Shown: positions 8,084 to 16,922 of the stretch, one piece after another
Layout: each line of letters starts with the position of its first letter
How positions within the stretch are numbered: position 1 is the stretch's first letter
Source: Novosphingobium chloroacetimidivorans
Lineage (GTDB): Bacteria; Pseudomonadota; Alphaproteobacteria; Sphingomonadales; Sphingomonadaceae
Direction: 5' to 3'
NCBI RefSeq assembly: GCF_014204535.1
Contig: NZ_JACHLR010000018.1
Location: forward strand, 1 to 64,000
DNA: 64,000 bases
The notes under the pieces: generated by a model
Seen by the model: the letters and a program-made list of their open reading frames with translations, nothing else
What the model was told of the DNA's origin: nothing
The model's database searches: none
Made by a program: the position numbers and the translations under genes

Positions 8084-8992
8084 ATGCGTCCGTTCACCAA
8101 ACCATCGAAGTCCGTACCTGACCAAATCGCGCTGCTGCAAGAGCGTGGCATGGAAATTGCCGATGTGGATCGGGCGAAACATGCCCTTGGCCATATCAGC
8201 TATTATCGGTTGCGGGCGTACTGGCTCTATTTTGAAGCCGACCCGGAATCGGGTCTTCACACATTCAAGCCCGGCACCACGCTGGAGGCTGTCCTTACTC
8301 TTTACGAGTTCGATCGGCACCTCCGTCTCATTCTCATGGACGCCTTGGAGCGCATAGAGGTGGCTGCCCGCGGGTCATGGGCATACCAACTGGCGATGGT
8401 TTATGGCCCGCACGGCTATCTCGACGCCGCGCTATACCCTCGCGCTGATCGGTTTCAGGAAAATGTGGATCAGCTCCAATCTGAGTATGACCGATCCCAC
8501 GACGTATTCGTGGATCATTACAAGCGAAGCTATAATGATCCCCCCTTGCCGCCCGTTTGGATGGCAGCGGAGTTTATGTCGTTTGGTCTGTTGTCCAAAT
8601 TTTTCTCGGCGCTGGGTGGGCGAGCTGACCGAAAAGCTATCGCCCGCAAAATCGGATTTGATGACCGGGTGTTTCAGGGCCTGATGCATCATCTGGCTAC
8701 GGTGCGAAACATTTGCGCGCATCATAGTCGTTTGTGGAACCGCCGGTTCACCGTGACATTCCCCATGGCGCAAAATCCGCCAGCCCTCGCGGCAACGATT
8801 GATCCGCAGGCTGATCGGAAGCTCTACAACACCCTCTCGATGCTTTTGCACTCGATGGCCGTCGTCGCGCCCGAATCCGATTGGCCCAAAAGGCTGGCGG
8901 CGTTGATCGAAGAGAATCCTTCTGGCGACTTCGAAGCGATGGGCTTCCCGCCTGACTGGCGGGAGAGGCCGCTGTGGGCAGCGATCCTATGA
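8084..8992 (+). CDS. Abi_2 family (AbiD/AbiF-like) abortive-infection protein with HEPN motif
   Basis: A 302-residue protein of the Abi_2 family, which limits phage spread by harming the infected host cell. Family hallmarks are visible: an N-terminal PSKSVPDQIALLQERGM segment, the SYYRLRAYWLYF segment, and EFDRHLRLILMDALERIE. Near residue 208 lies RNICAHHSRLWNR, which fits the HEPN ribonuclease motif R-N-x3-H (Arg208, His213). The start at 8084 is the first ATG that excludes upstream sequence unlike the family; it lacks a strong ribosome site. The leader holds alternative hairpins. The gene lies between the integrases and a tRNA-Ser gene, a common place for defence cargo. No separate antitoxin gene is seen. 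RNase activity is inferred from family knowledge. Confidence 0.85.
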   Translation: MRPFTKPSKSVPDQIALLQERGMEIADVDRAKHALGHISYYRLRAYWLYFEADPESGLHTFKPGTTLEAVLTLYEFDRHLRLILMDALERIEVAARGSWAYQLAMVYGPHGYLDAALYPRADRFQENVDQLQSEYDRSHDVFVDHYKRSYNDPPLPPVWMAAEFMSFGLLSKFFSALGGRADRKAIARKIGFDDRVFQGLMHHLATVRNICAHHSRLWNRRFTVTFPMAQNPPALAATIDPQADRKLYNTLSMLLHSMAVVAPESDWPKRLAALIEENPSGDFEAMGFPPDWRERPLWAAIL

Positions 8993-9107
8993 GCTAAATC
9001 GCCATTCGCGTTCCACACCGTCCAGCTTCGAGCGAACCCGCTATTGGGGAGCGGTTATGGGAGCCGTGACCCTAAGCGGAAAAATATCTAGCAAAATCAA
9101 CGCGTTA

Positions 9108-9198
9108 TGGCGGAGCGGGAGGGATTCGAACCCTCGATACGCTTTTGGCGTATACTCACTTTCCAGGCGAGCGCCTTCGACCACTCGGCCACCGCTCC
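9108..9198 (-). tRNA. tRNA-Ser (anticodon GGA)
   Basis: The minus strand folds as a class II tRNA. The acceptor stem is GGAGCGG/CCGCTCC with discriminator G and an encoded CCA (9108-9110). The anticodon stem CTCGC/GTGAG encloses the loop CTGGAAA, giving anticodon GGA. A long variable arm (TATACGCCAAAAGCGTAT) and the T loop GGTTCGAATCC follow. It reads serine codons TCC/TCT. Its 3' end faces the integrase-abi region, so it is a likely attachment site for the island to the left. Confidence 0.95.
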
Positions 9199-9276
9199 GC
9201 ATGCACTGGATAGGGTGCGGCCCCTAGCGTGCCGCGGGGGGTTACGCAAGCGGTGAGGTCGTGGCATCAGCATGTC

Positions 9277-10437
9277 ATGGCGTGGAAAATCGGAATGGCG
9301 GTGCTGGCGCTGGCTGGCAGCGGTTTGGGCATGCGGGATGCGTCGGCGACGGAAGGCGGGTCGGTGGCAGCCGCGCCGCTTCCCGGCGGGAAGAATGCTG
9401 GGGTTGCTCATGCTTCACCGTCGCCTGCGCAGATCGTCGCGACGGCTCCCGAGCAAGACTGGGTGGCGATCGCGCCCGAGGACCTGCTGGTGATGGACTT
9501 GGCGCCGCGCGAGCCAGCGCAGTCCACCGTGGCGACGCTGCAGCCGCAAGTCGCGTCAGGCCAGCCGACCGAGCCGGCGACCGTCGTGCCGGCACCAGCC
9601 GCGGCGGTGGCAGCTCCACGGCCGCGCCGTGTCGTGATCCAGTTGATCGGGCCGCCCTACTCCCAAGGTTGGGTCGCGAACATACGTCTGCTTGCGGCCG
9701 AACACTGGTGGGATGGACTGGCGATCGTGCGCGTGCAGGACAACTACGTCGTGCAATGGGGCGACCCGCAGAGTGCCGACCCGGTGCTCGCTCGCCCACT
9801 CCCCGGCTTGCTCCAGAAGATGCCGCAGGCGGACTACATCGCCGGCAAGCCCGGCGACTGCGGACGCTTCGCCGCGATCTGTCCGCCGGCATCGCTGGCC
9901 TATGTCACCAGTGACGACATACGCGATGCCTATGCCGACAGCGCCGGCTTCGTCGCGGGTTGGCCGGTGGCCATCAAGGGTGCGCGCAGCTGGCCGGTCC
10001 ATTGCTACGGCACCGTCGGGGTAGGCCGGGACGTCGCGCCGGATACGGGAACGGGCGCCGAGCTCTACGCCGTGATCGGCCATGCGCCGCGCCAGCTGGA
10101 CCGCAACATCGCCGTCGTGGGTCGGGTCATCGAGGGGATCGAACTGCTGTCGTCCCTGCCCCGCGGCACTGCCGAGCTGGGCTTCTACGCCACGCCCGAA
10201 GAGCGCACCGGCATCGTTTTGATCCGCCCTGGCAGCGAAGTGCCGGACCTGCCGCGTTACCAATACCTGTCCACCTCAAGCGGCAGCTTCGCGCAGTATT
10301 TGCATGCGCGGGCCAATCGCCAGGACGACTTCTACATCCAGCCGGCAGGCTCGGTCGACATATGCAACGTACCGGTGCCGATCCGCATGGCCAAGCCGAT
10401 CGCGGAACCGACGACCAGGAAGAAGCGGGTCAGATAG
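9277..10437 (+). CDS. exported cyclophilin-type peptidylprolyl isomerase
   Basis: A 386-residue protein with an N-terminal signal peptide ([18 protein letters not shown] up to the ASA site), an Ala/Pro/Val-rich linker to about residue 125, and a diverged cyclophilin-like domain. The domain starts near [20 protein letters not shown] and includes the VQWGDP segment that corresponds to the GGDP loop of cyclophilins. It probably helps fold periplasmic or outer-membrane proteins by prolyl cis-trans isomerisation. The GTG at 9229 would put 16 polar residues before the signal peptide, so the ATG at 9277 is preferred. It is a single gene, with the tRNA-Ser gene upstream on the other strand. Active-site conservation is partial, so catalytic activity is uncertain. 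Confidence 0.75.
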   Translation: MAWKIGMAVLALAGSGLGMRDASATEGGSVAAAPLPGGKNAGVAHASPSPAQIVATAPEQDWVAIAPEDLLVMDLAPREPAQSTVATLQPQVASGQPTEPATVVPAPAAAVAAPRPRRVVIQLIGPPYSQGWVANIRLLAAEHWWDGLAIVRVQDNYVVQWGDPQSADPVLARPLPGLLQKMPQADYIAGKPGDCGRFAAICPPASLAYVTSDDIRDAYADSAGFVAGWPVAIKGARSWPVHCYGTVGVGRDVAPDTGTGAELYAVIGHAPRQLDRNIAVVGRVIEGIELLSSLPRGTAELGFYATPEERTGIVLIRPGSEVPDLPRYQYLSTSSGSFAQYLHARANRQDDFYIQPAGSVDICNVPVPIRMAKPIAEPTTRKKRVR

Positions 10438-10576
10438 CTCCTTCGCTTACGGTCTGGCGAGCATCTTGCGATCAGCTCTCACCGATATTGGTATGGGGCG
10501 ACGGAGTGTAGCGCTGCGTCTGCAAGGACGTGCTCGTCGCGGCGGACTTGATCGCGCCTCTAAAGCCGCTGCCGGC

Positions 10577-12688
10577 TCATACCCTCTGCGCCTCGGCCAC
10601 CGCTTCGCTGGCGCGCAGCGAGCCGATGATGCGTGTCAGGTGCGCAAGGTCGGTCACGTCCAGGTCAACCTCGTACGTGCCGAAAGGCTCGTCGCGCTGG
10701 ACCATCTGCAGGTTGACCACGTTGGCGCGATTACGGGCAAGGATGTCGGTCACTTCCGCGAGCGTCCCGGGGCGATTGTATAGCACCAGCCGCAGACGGC
10801 CGACCGCGCCCGTGGTCCGCTCACCCCATGACACATCGAGCCAGTCGGCATCGACGCCGCTTGCCAGCGTCAGGCAATCGATCGTGTGGACTTCGACCTT
10901 CTGGTCGGGCCGGCGCAATCCGACGATGCGATCGCCGGGGACGGGATGGCAGCACCCGGCGAGGTGAAAGCCCATGCCCGGTGTCAGGCCCTTGATCGAG
11001 ATCGCCTGCTCCTGGATGGGCCAGTCCTCGTCCTCGGGCAGTTCGGCGGTGCTGCCTGGTGCGAGCGCTTCCATCACCTGGCGATCAGTCAGACGGGCCG
11101 AGCCGATCGCAAACATCAGCTCCTCTTCGTCGCGCAGGCCCAGGCGGCCGACCGCGGCGGTAGTGGCCTTCTTGCCGATGCGTCCGGGCAGGCGGGAGGC
11201 GATCTCATCCAGCAGCTTGGCGCCGATCGCGGAGATCTCCTGCCGCTCCTTGGCCCGCACCGCGCGGCGGATGGCGGCGCGCGCCTTGCCGGTCACGACG
11301 AAGCCCAGCCAGGCCAGCTGCGGCTCGGTCTGCGTACTTTTGACGATCTCGACGACGTCGCCGTTCACCAGCCGCGTGCGCAGTGGCACCAGGCGGCCGT
11401 TGATCTTGGCACCGACGGCAGCGTTGCCCAGATTGGTGTGGACCGCGTAGGCGAAGTCTACCGCGGTCGAGCCCTTGGGCAGCTGGTGGAGCGCGCCCTT
11501 GGGCGTGAAGGCGAAGATGCGGTCGGCGTAGATCGCCATCTTCGTGTTCTCGAGCAGCTCCTCGGCATCGTGGCTGGCGTCGACGATCTCGATCAAGTCG
11601 CGTAGCCAGCCCACTTGCCCGTCCGGCTTGACGTTGCTGCCCGGCTTGCCGCCGCCCTGCTTGTAGGCCCAGTGCGCCGCCAGGCCGAACTCGTTGGTGC
11701 GGTGCATGTCGCGGGTGCGGATCTGCACCTCCATGCGCATCGAGTTCTCGTAGATCAGCGCGGTGTGGAGCGACTTGTAGCCGTTGGTCTTGGGCGTCGA
11801 GATGTAGTCCTTGAACCGCCCGGGGATCATCTGCCAGGTCTGGTGAAGGACGCCCAATGCGCGATAGCAATCCTCCGGCTTCTCGACGAGGACGCGAAAC
11901 GCCATGATGTCGGTGATCTGCTCGAACGTGACATGGCGCTCGCTCATCTTGCGCCAGATCGAGTACGGGTGCTTCTCGCGCCCGACGACTTCGACGTTGA
12001 GCCCGGATTCCGCGAGCGACTGGCGAATGGCGAACGCGATCGCATCCACCTGCCCGCCTTCTTGGTTGCGGATCTGCGCCAGGCGACCGGTGATGATCGC
12101 ATAGGCTTCGGGCTCCAGCTGCTCGAAGGCGAGCAGCTGCATCTCGCGCATGTACTCGTACATGCCGACGCGCTCGGCCAGCGGCGCGTAGATCTCCATG
12201 GTCTCGCGCGCGATGCGCCGGCGCTTGTCCTCGCTCTTGATGTAGTGGAGCGTGCGCATGTTGTGCAGGCGGTCGGCGAGCTTGACGAGAAGGACGCGCA
12301 AGTCCTCGCTCATCGCCAACAGGAACTTGCGCAGGTTTTCCGCCGCCCGCTCGTTCTCGGGCATGGCCTCGATCTTTGAGAGTTTGGTGACGCCATCGAC
12401 CAGCCGGGCGACGTCCGGCCCGAACTTCTGCTCGATCTCCTCGACGGTGACGAGCGTGTCCTCGACCGTGTCGTGCAGCAGCGCGGTGATGATGGTCTGC
12501 TGGTCGAGCTTGAGCTCGGTCATCAGGCCGGCGACTTCGATCGGATGGCTGAAATACGGGTCGCCGCTGGCGCGCTTCTGACTGCCGTGCTTCTGGACGG
12601 TGTAGACATAGGCGCGGTTCAGCAGGGCCTCATCGGCCTCTGGCGCGTACTCCAGGACGCGTTCGACGAGTTCGTACTGGCGGAGCAT
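10577..12688 (-). CDS. rsh: bifunctional (p)ppGpp synthetase/hydrolase (RelA/SpoT homologue)
   Basis: A 703-residue Rsh enzyme that makes and degrades the alarmone (p)ppGpp in the stringent response. Domain order is an N-terminal HD hydrolase (YFSHPIEVA and HDTVEDT at about residues 72-78), the synthetase domain with GRFKDYISTPKTNGYKSLHT, a TGS domain (FAFTPKGALHQLPKGSTAVDFAYAV), a helical/zinc-finger part (HLAGCCHPVPGD) and a C-terminal ACT domain. The RFKD motif (RXKD) is the version found in bifunctional enzymes, not the EXDD of synthetase-only RelA. Both activities therefore look intact. In alphaproteobacteria this is normally the only long Rsh. It stands alone with short gaps on both sides; an inverted repeat lies upstream of its start. 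Confidence 0.95.
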   Translation of the reverse strand: MLRQYELVERVLEYAPEADEALLNRAYVYTVQKHGSQKRASGDPYFSHPIEVAGLMTELKLDQQTIITALLHDTVEDTLVTVEEIEQKFGPDVARLVDGVTKLSKIEAMPENERAAENLRKFLLAMSEDLRVLLVKLADRLHNMRTLHYIKSEDKRRRIARETMEIYAPLAERVGMYEYMREMQLLAFEQLEPEAYAIITGRLAQIRNQEGGQVDAIAFAIRQSLAESGLNVEVVGREKHPYSIWRKMSERHVTFEQITDIMAFRVLVEKPEDCYRALGVLHQTWQMIPGRFKDYISTPKTNGYKSLHTALIYENSMRMEVQIRTRDMHRTNEFGLAAHWAYKQGGGKPGSNVKPDGQVGWLRDLIEIVDASHDAEELLENTKMAIYADRIFAFTPKGALHQLPKGSTAVDFAYAVHTNLGNAAVGAKINGRLVPLRTRLVNGDVVEIVKSTQTEPQLAWLGFVVTGKARAAIRRAVRAKERQEISAIGAKLLDEIASRLPGRIGKKATTAAVGRLGLRDEEELMFAIGSARLTDRQVMEALAPGSTAELPEDEDWPIQEQAISIKGLTPGMGFHLAGCCHPVPGDRIVGLRRPDQKVEVHTIDCLTLASGVDADWLDVSWGERTTGAVGRLRLVLYNRPGTLAEVTDILARNRANVVNLQMVQRDEPFGTYEVDLDVTDLAHLTRIIGSLRASEAVAEAQRV

Positions 12689-12733
12689 TCGTGCTCCAGC
12701 ATTTGGAGATTTTCGTCACGGCGGCAAGGGTTA

Positions 12734-12773
12734 AGTGCGCTCGGCCTCCCCTGATCATCAGGCAGAGCGCACT
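12734..12773 (-). terminator. long hairpin between S41 peptidase and rsh genes
   Basis: AGTGCGCTC (12734-12742) is exactly complementary to GAGCGCACT (12765-12773), and the inner part CCTGA-TCA-TCAGG makes a second stem. It sits just downstream of the peptidase stop codon and before the rsh start. It probably acts as a transcription terminator for the peptidase gene, although no long T-tract follows on the minus strand. Confidence 0.5.
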
Positions 12774-12791
12774 AACTCCAGTGTCGCAGCG

Positions 12792-14246
12792 TCAGAACAG
12801 CCCGGGCACTTCGCGCTGAGCGGCGTTGCGCTTGTTGCGATCGATCAGCGGCGGTGCGCTGCGCGCGGTCGCTTGCTGGCCGGCGCTGGCAGTGCCCTGA
12901 ATCGGGGTGCACGAGCGCCCGGCCAGGAAGTTCAGCGCGGTGCGGATCGAGGCTTCCTGCGTATCGCCCAGCGGGCGGAACACGTCGTCGGTCGCCTGGC
13001 ACGTCACCGCCACCTTGCTCGCCAGGCCGGTGTAATAATCGCCTTCGCGGGCCGAGTTCTCAGTCTTGATCGCCACCGCGCGCAGGCGATCGTCGCACTC
13101 TGGTCGGTCCAGCGCGACCTGGCCTACGGGCTTGCCATAAGTGTTGCTGCCGATCAGCGCGACGTTGCCGCCGAGGTACGGGCGTTGCGCATTGATCACC
13201 AGCTCGCTGGCGGAAGCCGTCCAGTCCGTGCCGATGAACGCGACCTTCGTCGCCGCGATCGCCTGGGCTTGCGAGCTCACCAGGTTGGTCACGTTGCGCG
13301 ACGCCTTGGAGGGACGATACGCCTCGTAGCTCAGCACCTGACCGACGCGCTGGGCATTCAGCAGATCGCTGAACAGGTTCGCCACGGAGATGAGTCCGCC
13401 ACCGTTGTAGCGCAGATCGACGATAACCTCTGTCACCCCTTGCGCCTTGAAGCTGGCGAACGCCTCGCGCAGCGCCCGGTCGGCCGTCACCACGAAGGTG
13501 CGCAAGTTGATGTAGCCGACCTTGCGGCCGCCATCGTCGATGATCCTGGTTCCGAACCGCGAGGAGATCGGCGGAATGTCGTAGGAGCGCTTGGTCACCG
13601 AAACGGTGCTGACCGTCGAGTTGGGCTGCCGGATCTGGAAGAACACCGTGGTGCCTGCGGTGTCGGGCCCCAGCGCATCGTAGACCGCGTTCCATCCGCC
13701 GGCATTCACCAGATCGCGGATGGTGCGCAGGTTTGAGCTGGAGGTGCCGATCGAGAGGATCTCGGTGCCACGGTCGAGCCCTGCCGCGAGGCCCGGCGCA
13801 CCTTCATAGGAGTCCACGACGACGAGCGCTGGATCGGAGTACGGCTGCAGCTGGACGCCCAGCCCCGCCGACGTGCCGTTCTCGTAGAAGGCGTTTTCCT
13901 CGGCGATCGAACTGACATGCGTGAAGTACCGATCGCGCTGCTGCGCGCGGGCCGGCGCGACCAGCGCATCGACATAGTCGTCAAGATTGGAATAGCCTGC
14001 CGGGTTCACGTCGGTCGCGAGCAGCTCCGGGAAGAGGTACCACTCGTTCAGCTGCGCCAGCGCCCAATCCTGTCTCGCGCGCAAGGTGCACGCGGTGCTT
14101 GAAGTCGGCGTCGGTGCCGGGCTTGCCGTGGGCGAAGGGCTGGGCATCGATGTGCCCCCGCTTGACGTCGAGGAGCCATCCCCGCCGCCGCAGCCCGACA
14201 ACACGGCAAGCGCCGCGATAATGGATGTGAACTTGCCCCCGCGCAT
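12792..14246 (-). CDS. S41 family (C-terminal processing) peptidase, lipoprotein
   Basis: A 484-residue protein. A lipoprotein signal (MRGGKFTSIIAALAVLSGC, lipobox LSGC) anchors it in the envelope. A Ser/Thr/Pro-rich spacer follows, then a PDZ-like region (around GVQLQPYSDPALVVVDSYEGAPG) and the S41 catalytic domain. The nucleophile serine is in TASASELV and the general-base lysine in NTYGKPVGQ, the usual Ser-Lys pair of tail-specific proteases. The substrate is unknown. The start at 14246 is chosen because the lipoprotein signal begins exactly there; the longer frame upstream is not signal-like. It is convergent with nothing and followed by a hairpin before rsh. Confidence 0.88.
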   Translation of the reverse strand: MRGGKFTSIIAALAVLSGCGGGDGSSTSSGGTSMPSPSPTASPAPTPTSSTACTLRARQDWALAQLNEWYLFPELLATDVNPAGYSNLDDYVDALVAPARAQQRDRYFTHVSSIAEENAFYENGTSAGLGVQLQPYSDPALVVVDSYEGAPGLAAGLDRGTEILSIGTSSSNLRTIRDLVNAGGWNAVYDALGPDTAGTTVFFQIRQPNSTVSTVSVTKRSYDIPPISSRFGTRIIDDGGRKVGYINLRTFVVTADRALREAFASFKAQGVTEVIVDLRYNGGGLISVANLFSDLLNAQRVGQVLSYEAYRPSKASRNVTNLVSSQAQAIAATKVAFIGTDWTASASELVINAQRPYLGGNVALIGSNTYGKPVGQVALDRPECDDRLRAVAIKTENSAREGDYYTGLASKVAVTCQATDDVFRPLGDTQEASIRTALNFLAGRSCTPIQGTASAGQQATARSAPPLIDRNKRNAAQREVPGLF

Positions 14247-14364
14247 TCTGCCCGCCCTGAAATGCCCCAATCGCGGCAGATGCTTAGTGGCGTTGACAGC
14301 TATGTCAAAGGCACTTGTGTGACGGTTGCGACCAGCCGTTTGCACGGCAGCCCATGCGTGCCGA

Positions 14365-15228
14365 TCAGCTCCAGGTCGCCTCGGGCGGCAGGCTCATCAG
14401 GATGGCGTCGATGTTGCCGCCGGTCTTGAGCCCGAACAGTGTGCCGCGATCGTATACCAGGTTGAATTCGGCATAGCGGCCACGCCATTCCAGCTGCTGC
14501 GCCTTGTCCGCCGCGTTCCACGGCAAGCCAAGGCGGCGCCGGACGATGCGCGGGAACACCGCCAGGAATGCCTCGCCCACGGCCTTGGTAAAGGCAAAGT
14601 TCGCCTCCCAGACAGCCTCGTCGGTGCATTCCAGGTGGTCGTAGAAAATCCCTCCGACACCGCGGTGGACGCCGCGATGGGGTATGTAGAAGTACTCGTC
14701 CGCCCAGGCCTTGTAGCGCTCGTAGGCGTCGGGCGCGAAGCCGTCGCAGGCGGCCTTGAAGGCGGCGTGGAATTCGGCGGTATCGTCCTCGTAAGGGATC
14801 GGCGGGTTGAGGTCGCCGCCGCCGCCGAACCAGGCCTTGGTCGTCGTCAGGAACCGCGTGTTCATGTGCACGGCAGGTACGTGCGGGTTGGCCATGTGCG
14901 CCACCAGGCTGATGCCGGTTGCGGTGAAGGCGTTCTGGTCCGCGCTGGCGCCGTTGATGGTGCCGGCGAAATCCTTCGCCAGGCCGCCCGCCACCGTGGA
15001 CACGTTGACGCCGACCTTCTCGAAGACCTTGCCCTTCATCACCCCGCGCGTGCCGCCACCGGTATCGTCCGCCTCGCCCGGCAGTGCCTCGCGCTTCCAC
15101 GGCGTGTAGACGAAGCTGGCGTCGCTGCCCGTCTCGCGCTCGATCGCTTCGAACTCGGCGCAGATCGCGTCGCGCAAGTGCTCGAACCAGGTACGGGCGC
15201 GCTGCGTGTAGGGTGTCCAGTCGGTCAT
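14365..15228 (-). CDS. hemF: oxygen-dependent coproporphyrinogen III oxidase
   Basis: A 287-residue aerobic heme-pathway enzyme that decarboxylates two propionates of coproporphyrinogen III to give protoporphyrinogen IX. Family signatures are plain: GGGTRGVMKGKVFEKVGVN, PAVHMNTRFLTT, AWFGGGGDLNP, HRGVHRGVGGIFYDH and the C-terminal RYAEFNLVYDRGT followed by GLKTGGN.DAILMSLPP. Length is normal for the family. The gene diverges from pdeM; only 44 bases lie between the two starts, so the promoters must share that gap or lie within the coding regions. Confidence 0.95.
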   Translation of the reverse strand: MTDWTPYTQRARTWFEHLRDAICAEFEAIERETGSDASFVYTPWKREALPGEADDTGGGTRGVMKGKVFEKVGVNVSTVAGGLAKDFAGTINGASADQNAFTATGISLVAHMANPHVPAVHMNTRFLTTTKAWFGGGGDLNPPIPYEDDTAEFHAAFKAACDGFAPDAYERYKAWADEYFYIPHRGVHRGVGGIFYDHLECTDEAVWEANFAFTKAVGEAFLAVFPRIVRRRLGLPWNAADKAQQLEWRGRYAEFNLVYDRGTLFGLKTGGNIDAILMSLPPEATWS

Positions 15229-15272
15229 CAGGGGCGCTTGCCAAATCGAAAGCCCTGGGGCAAGGGCGGCGC

Positions 15273-15986
15273 ATGGTTCCCTTTTCGTTCTGTGGCGATG
15301 AGATGCGGCTGGTCTCGGGCACCCCGCCCCGGCTCGGCAGTCGTGCGCCTAGCGGAGGCGCGCTGTTCTGGCCGCGCGAGCAGGCGCTGCTGGTCGCCGA
15401 CCTTCACCTGGAGAAGGCGAGCTTCTTCGCGCGCGCCGGGCAGATGCTGCCGCCCTACGATAGCCGAGAAACCCTGGAACGCCTGGCGCTCGCCATTCGC
15501 GAAACCGGCGCGCGGCGCGTCTTCGCATTGGGCGACAACTTCCACGACGATGGTGGCGTCGCCCGCCTGGAGCCTCATGCCGCCGGCATGCTCGCGGCGC
15601 TGACCCGCGCGGTCGAGTGGGTGTGGATCGTCGGCAACCACGATCCCTCGCTCGAGAAGGACGCCGGGGGCGAGGTCGTCGAGGAGACGCAGCTGAACGG
15701 CGTGATCCTGCGCCACAAGGCCCGCGCCGGAGAAACCGCGCCCGAACTGTCCGGCCATTTCCATCCCAAGCTGGTGGTCGAAGCGCGCGGCCGGCGCATC
15801 TCACGCGCCTGCGCCGTGGCGAGCGAGCGGCGGATCATCCTGCCCGCATTCGGCGCACTGACCGGCGGCATGAACGCCGCCTCGACAGAGATCCTGTCCG
15901 CGATGCAGCCCGCCAGCGCGATCGACGCGATCCTGCCGGCACAAGGGCGATTGCTGCAATATCCCCTCTGGCGCGCGGCGGCCTGA
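15273..15986 (+). CDS. pdeM: ligase-associated DNA damage response endonuclease PdeM (calcineurin-like phosphoesterase)
   Basis: A 237-residue metallophosphoesterase. The metal-binding motifs appear in order: [10 protein letters not shown] (D-x-H), GDNFHDDG (GD), GNHD, and GHFHPK near residue 165. The PdeM family is usually found next to DNA ligase and Lhr-type helicase genes and is thought to process damaged DNA. Those partners are not in this window, so the role here is taken from family membership. The start at 15273 was chosen because the upstream frame is antisense to hemF; ATG 15303 is an alternative. It lies head-to-head with hemF. Confidence 0.85.
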   Translation: MVPFSFCGDEMRLVSGTPPRLGSRAPSGGALFWPREQALLVADLHLEKASFFARAGQMLPPYDSRETLERLALAIRETGARRVFALGDNFHDDGGVARLEPHAAGMLAALTRAVEWVWIVGNHDPSLEKDAGGEVVEETQLNGVILRHKARAGETAPELSGHFHPKLVVEARGRRISRACAVASERRIILPAFGALTGGMNAASTEILSAMQPASAIDAILPAQGRLLQYPLWRAAA

Positions 15987-16126
15987 ATACCCATATCCGC
16001 AGCCGGCGGAGTGACGAAACAGTTGCGCGTGTTGTTAAGCGCCATTTCGTACTTTGCTTGTGGGGCCGATTCGCATTATTGGCCGCGCATTCCGTCCATA
16101 GCCATGAACGATTCTGGAGAACGCAT

Positions 16127-16669
16127 ATAGCACCCCCACCCCGGCGCATGATGACGCCCCCGGTCAAGAGCGGACCGCGCTACAACAATCTGATCCAGTC
16201 AGACAAAGTCCGCGTGATCGATGAAAATGGCGAGAACCTGGGCGTGATGTACACGCGCGAGGCGATCGCGCAGGCTGCGGAAGTCGGCCTGGACCTGGTG
16301 GAGGTCTCCCCCAACGCTGATCCGCCGGTCTGCAAGTTCCTCGATGTCGGCAAGTTCCGCTACGAAGCGCAGAAGAAGGCCAATCTGGCGCGCAAGTCGC
16401 AGAAGACGCAGGAGATCAAGGAGATCAAGATGCGTCCCAACATCGACGACCACGACTACGACGTGAAGATGCGCAATGTCGCGCGCTTCATCGACGATGG
16501 CGACAAGGTGAAGGTCACCCTGCGCTTCCGTGGCCGCGAACTGTCGCACCAGCAGTTGGGCATGGACCTGTTGCGGCGAGTGCAGGCCGATGTCGCCGAG
16601 GTCGCGAAGGTCGAAGCCTATCCGCGCATGGAAGGCCGCCAGATGCTGATGGTGCTATCGCCGAAGTAA
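16127..16669 (+). CDS. infC: translation initiation factor IF-3, apparent ATA start codon
   Basis: IF-3 binds the 30S subunit and checks the start codon-initiator tRNA match. The sequence is complete and typical: [20 protein letters not shown], the linker around [19 protein letters not shown] and the C-terminal domain ending [11 protein letters not shown]. The first in-frame ATG (16148) has no ribosome site before it. In contrast GGAG at 16116-16119 is 7 bases before an in-frame ATA (16127), giving 180 residues. Rare non-AUG starts are known for infC (AUU in E. coli), where they allow IF-3 to limit its own synthesis. The ATA start is therefore favoured, but it is inferred; ATG 16148 remains possible. 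Confidence 0.85.
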   Translation: MAPPPRRMMTPPVKSGPRYNNLIQSDKVRVIDENGENLGVMYTREAIAQAAEVGLDLVEVSPNADPPVCKFLDVGKFRYEAQKKANLARKSQKTQEIKEIKMRPNIDDHDYDVKMRNVARFIDDGDKVKVTLRFRGRELSHQQLGMDLLRRVQADVAEVAKVEAYPRMEGRQMLMVLSPK

Positions 16670-16679
16670 CGCCTGTTAC

Positions 16680-16836
16680 CTCTCCCCGGACGGGGAGAGG
16701 ATACGAAGGCTTGCAAGCTTGCTTGCTAGCCGAAGTTGGAGAGGGGTTGTGCCCTCTCGAGCGTCGGACCGCTCTCCCAGCTACGCTAGTCCCTGATGGG
16801 ACAAGCTTCGCTATCCTCTCCCCTCCAGGGGAGAGG
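16680..16836. repeat. intergenic GGGAGAGG palindromic repeat, copy 1
   Basis: An imperfect inverted repeat bounded by CTCTCCCC.GG.GGGGAGAG hairpins, containing GATACGAAGGCTT, TAGCCGAAGTTGGAGAGGGG and, inverted, GCTTCGCTATCCTCTCCCC. A close relative of the same family is at 28979-29110. It fills most of the gap between infC and cobA and looks like a REP/MITE-type dispersed element. No ORF is supported within it. Confidence 0.7.
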
Positions 16837-16922
16837 CGGGTAGCCTTCCCTAAAGCCCACCTACCGAACGCTTAAGCCATTCTGGCTGGCCTTGCCGCGC
16901 CCGCGCCGTCATCTGGCGCACC

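Noticed and set aside
15617..16126. N-terminal extension of IF-3 upstream of 16127
   Set aside because: It runs through pdeM in another frame and has no IF-3 similarity.
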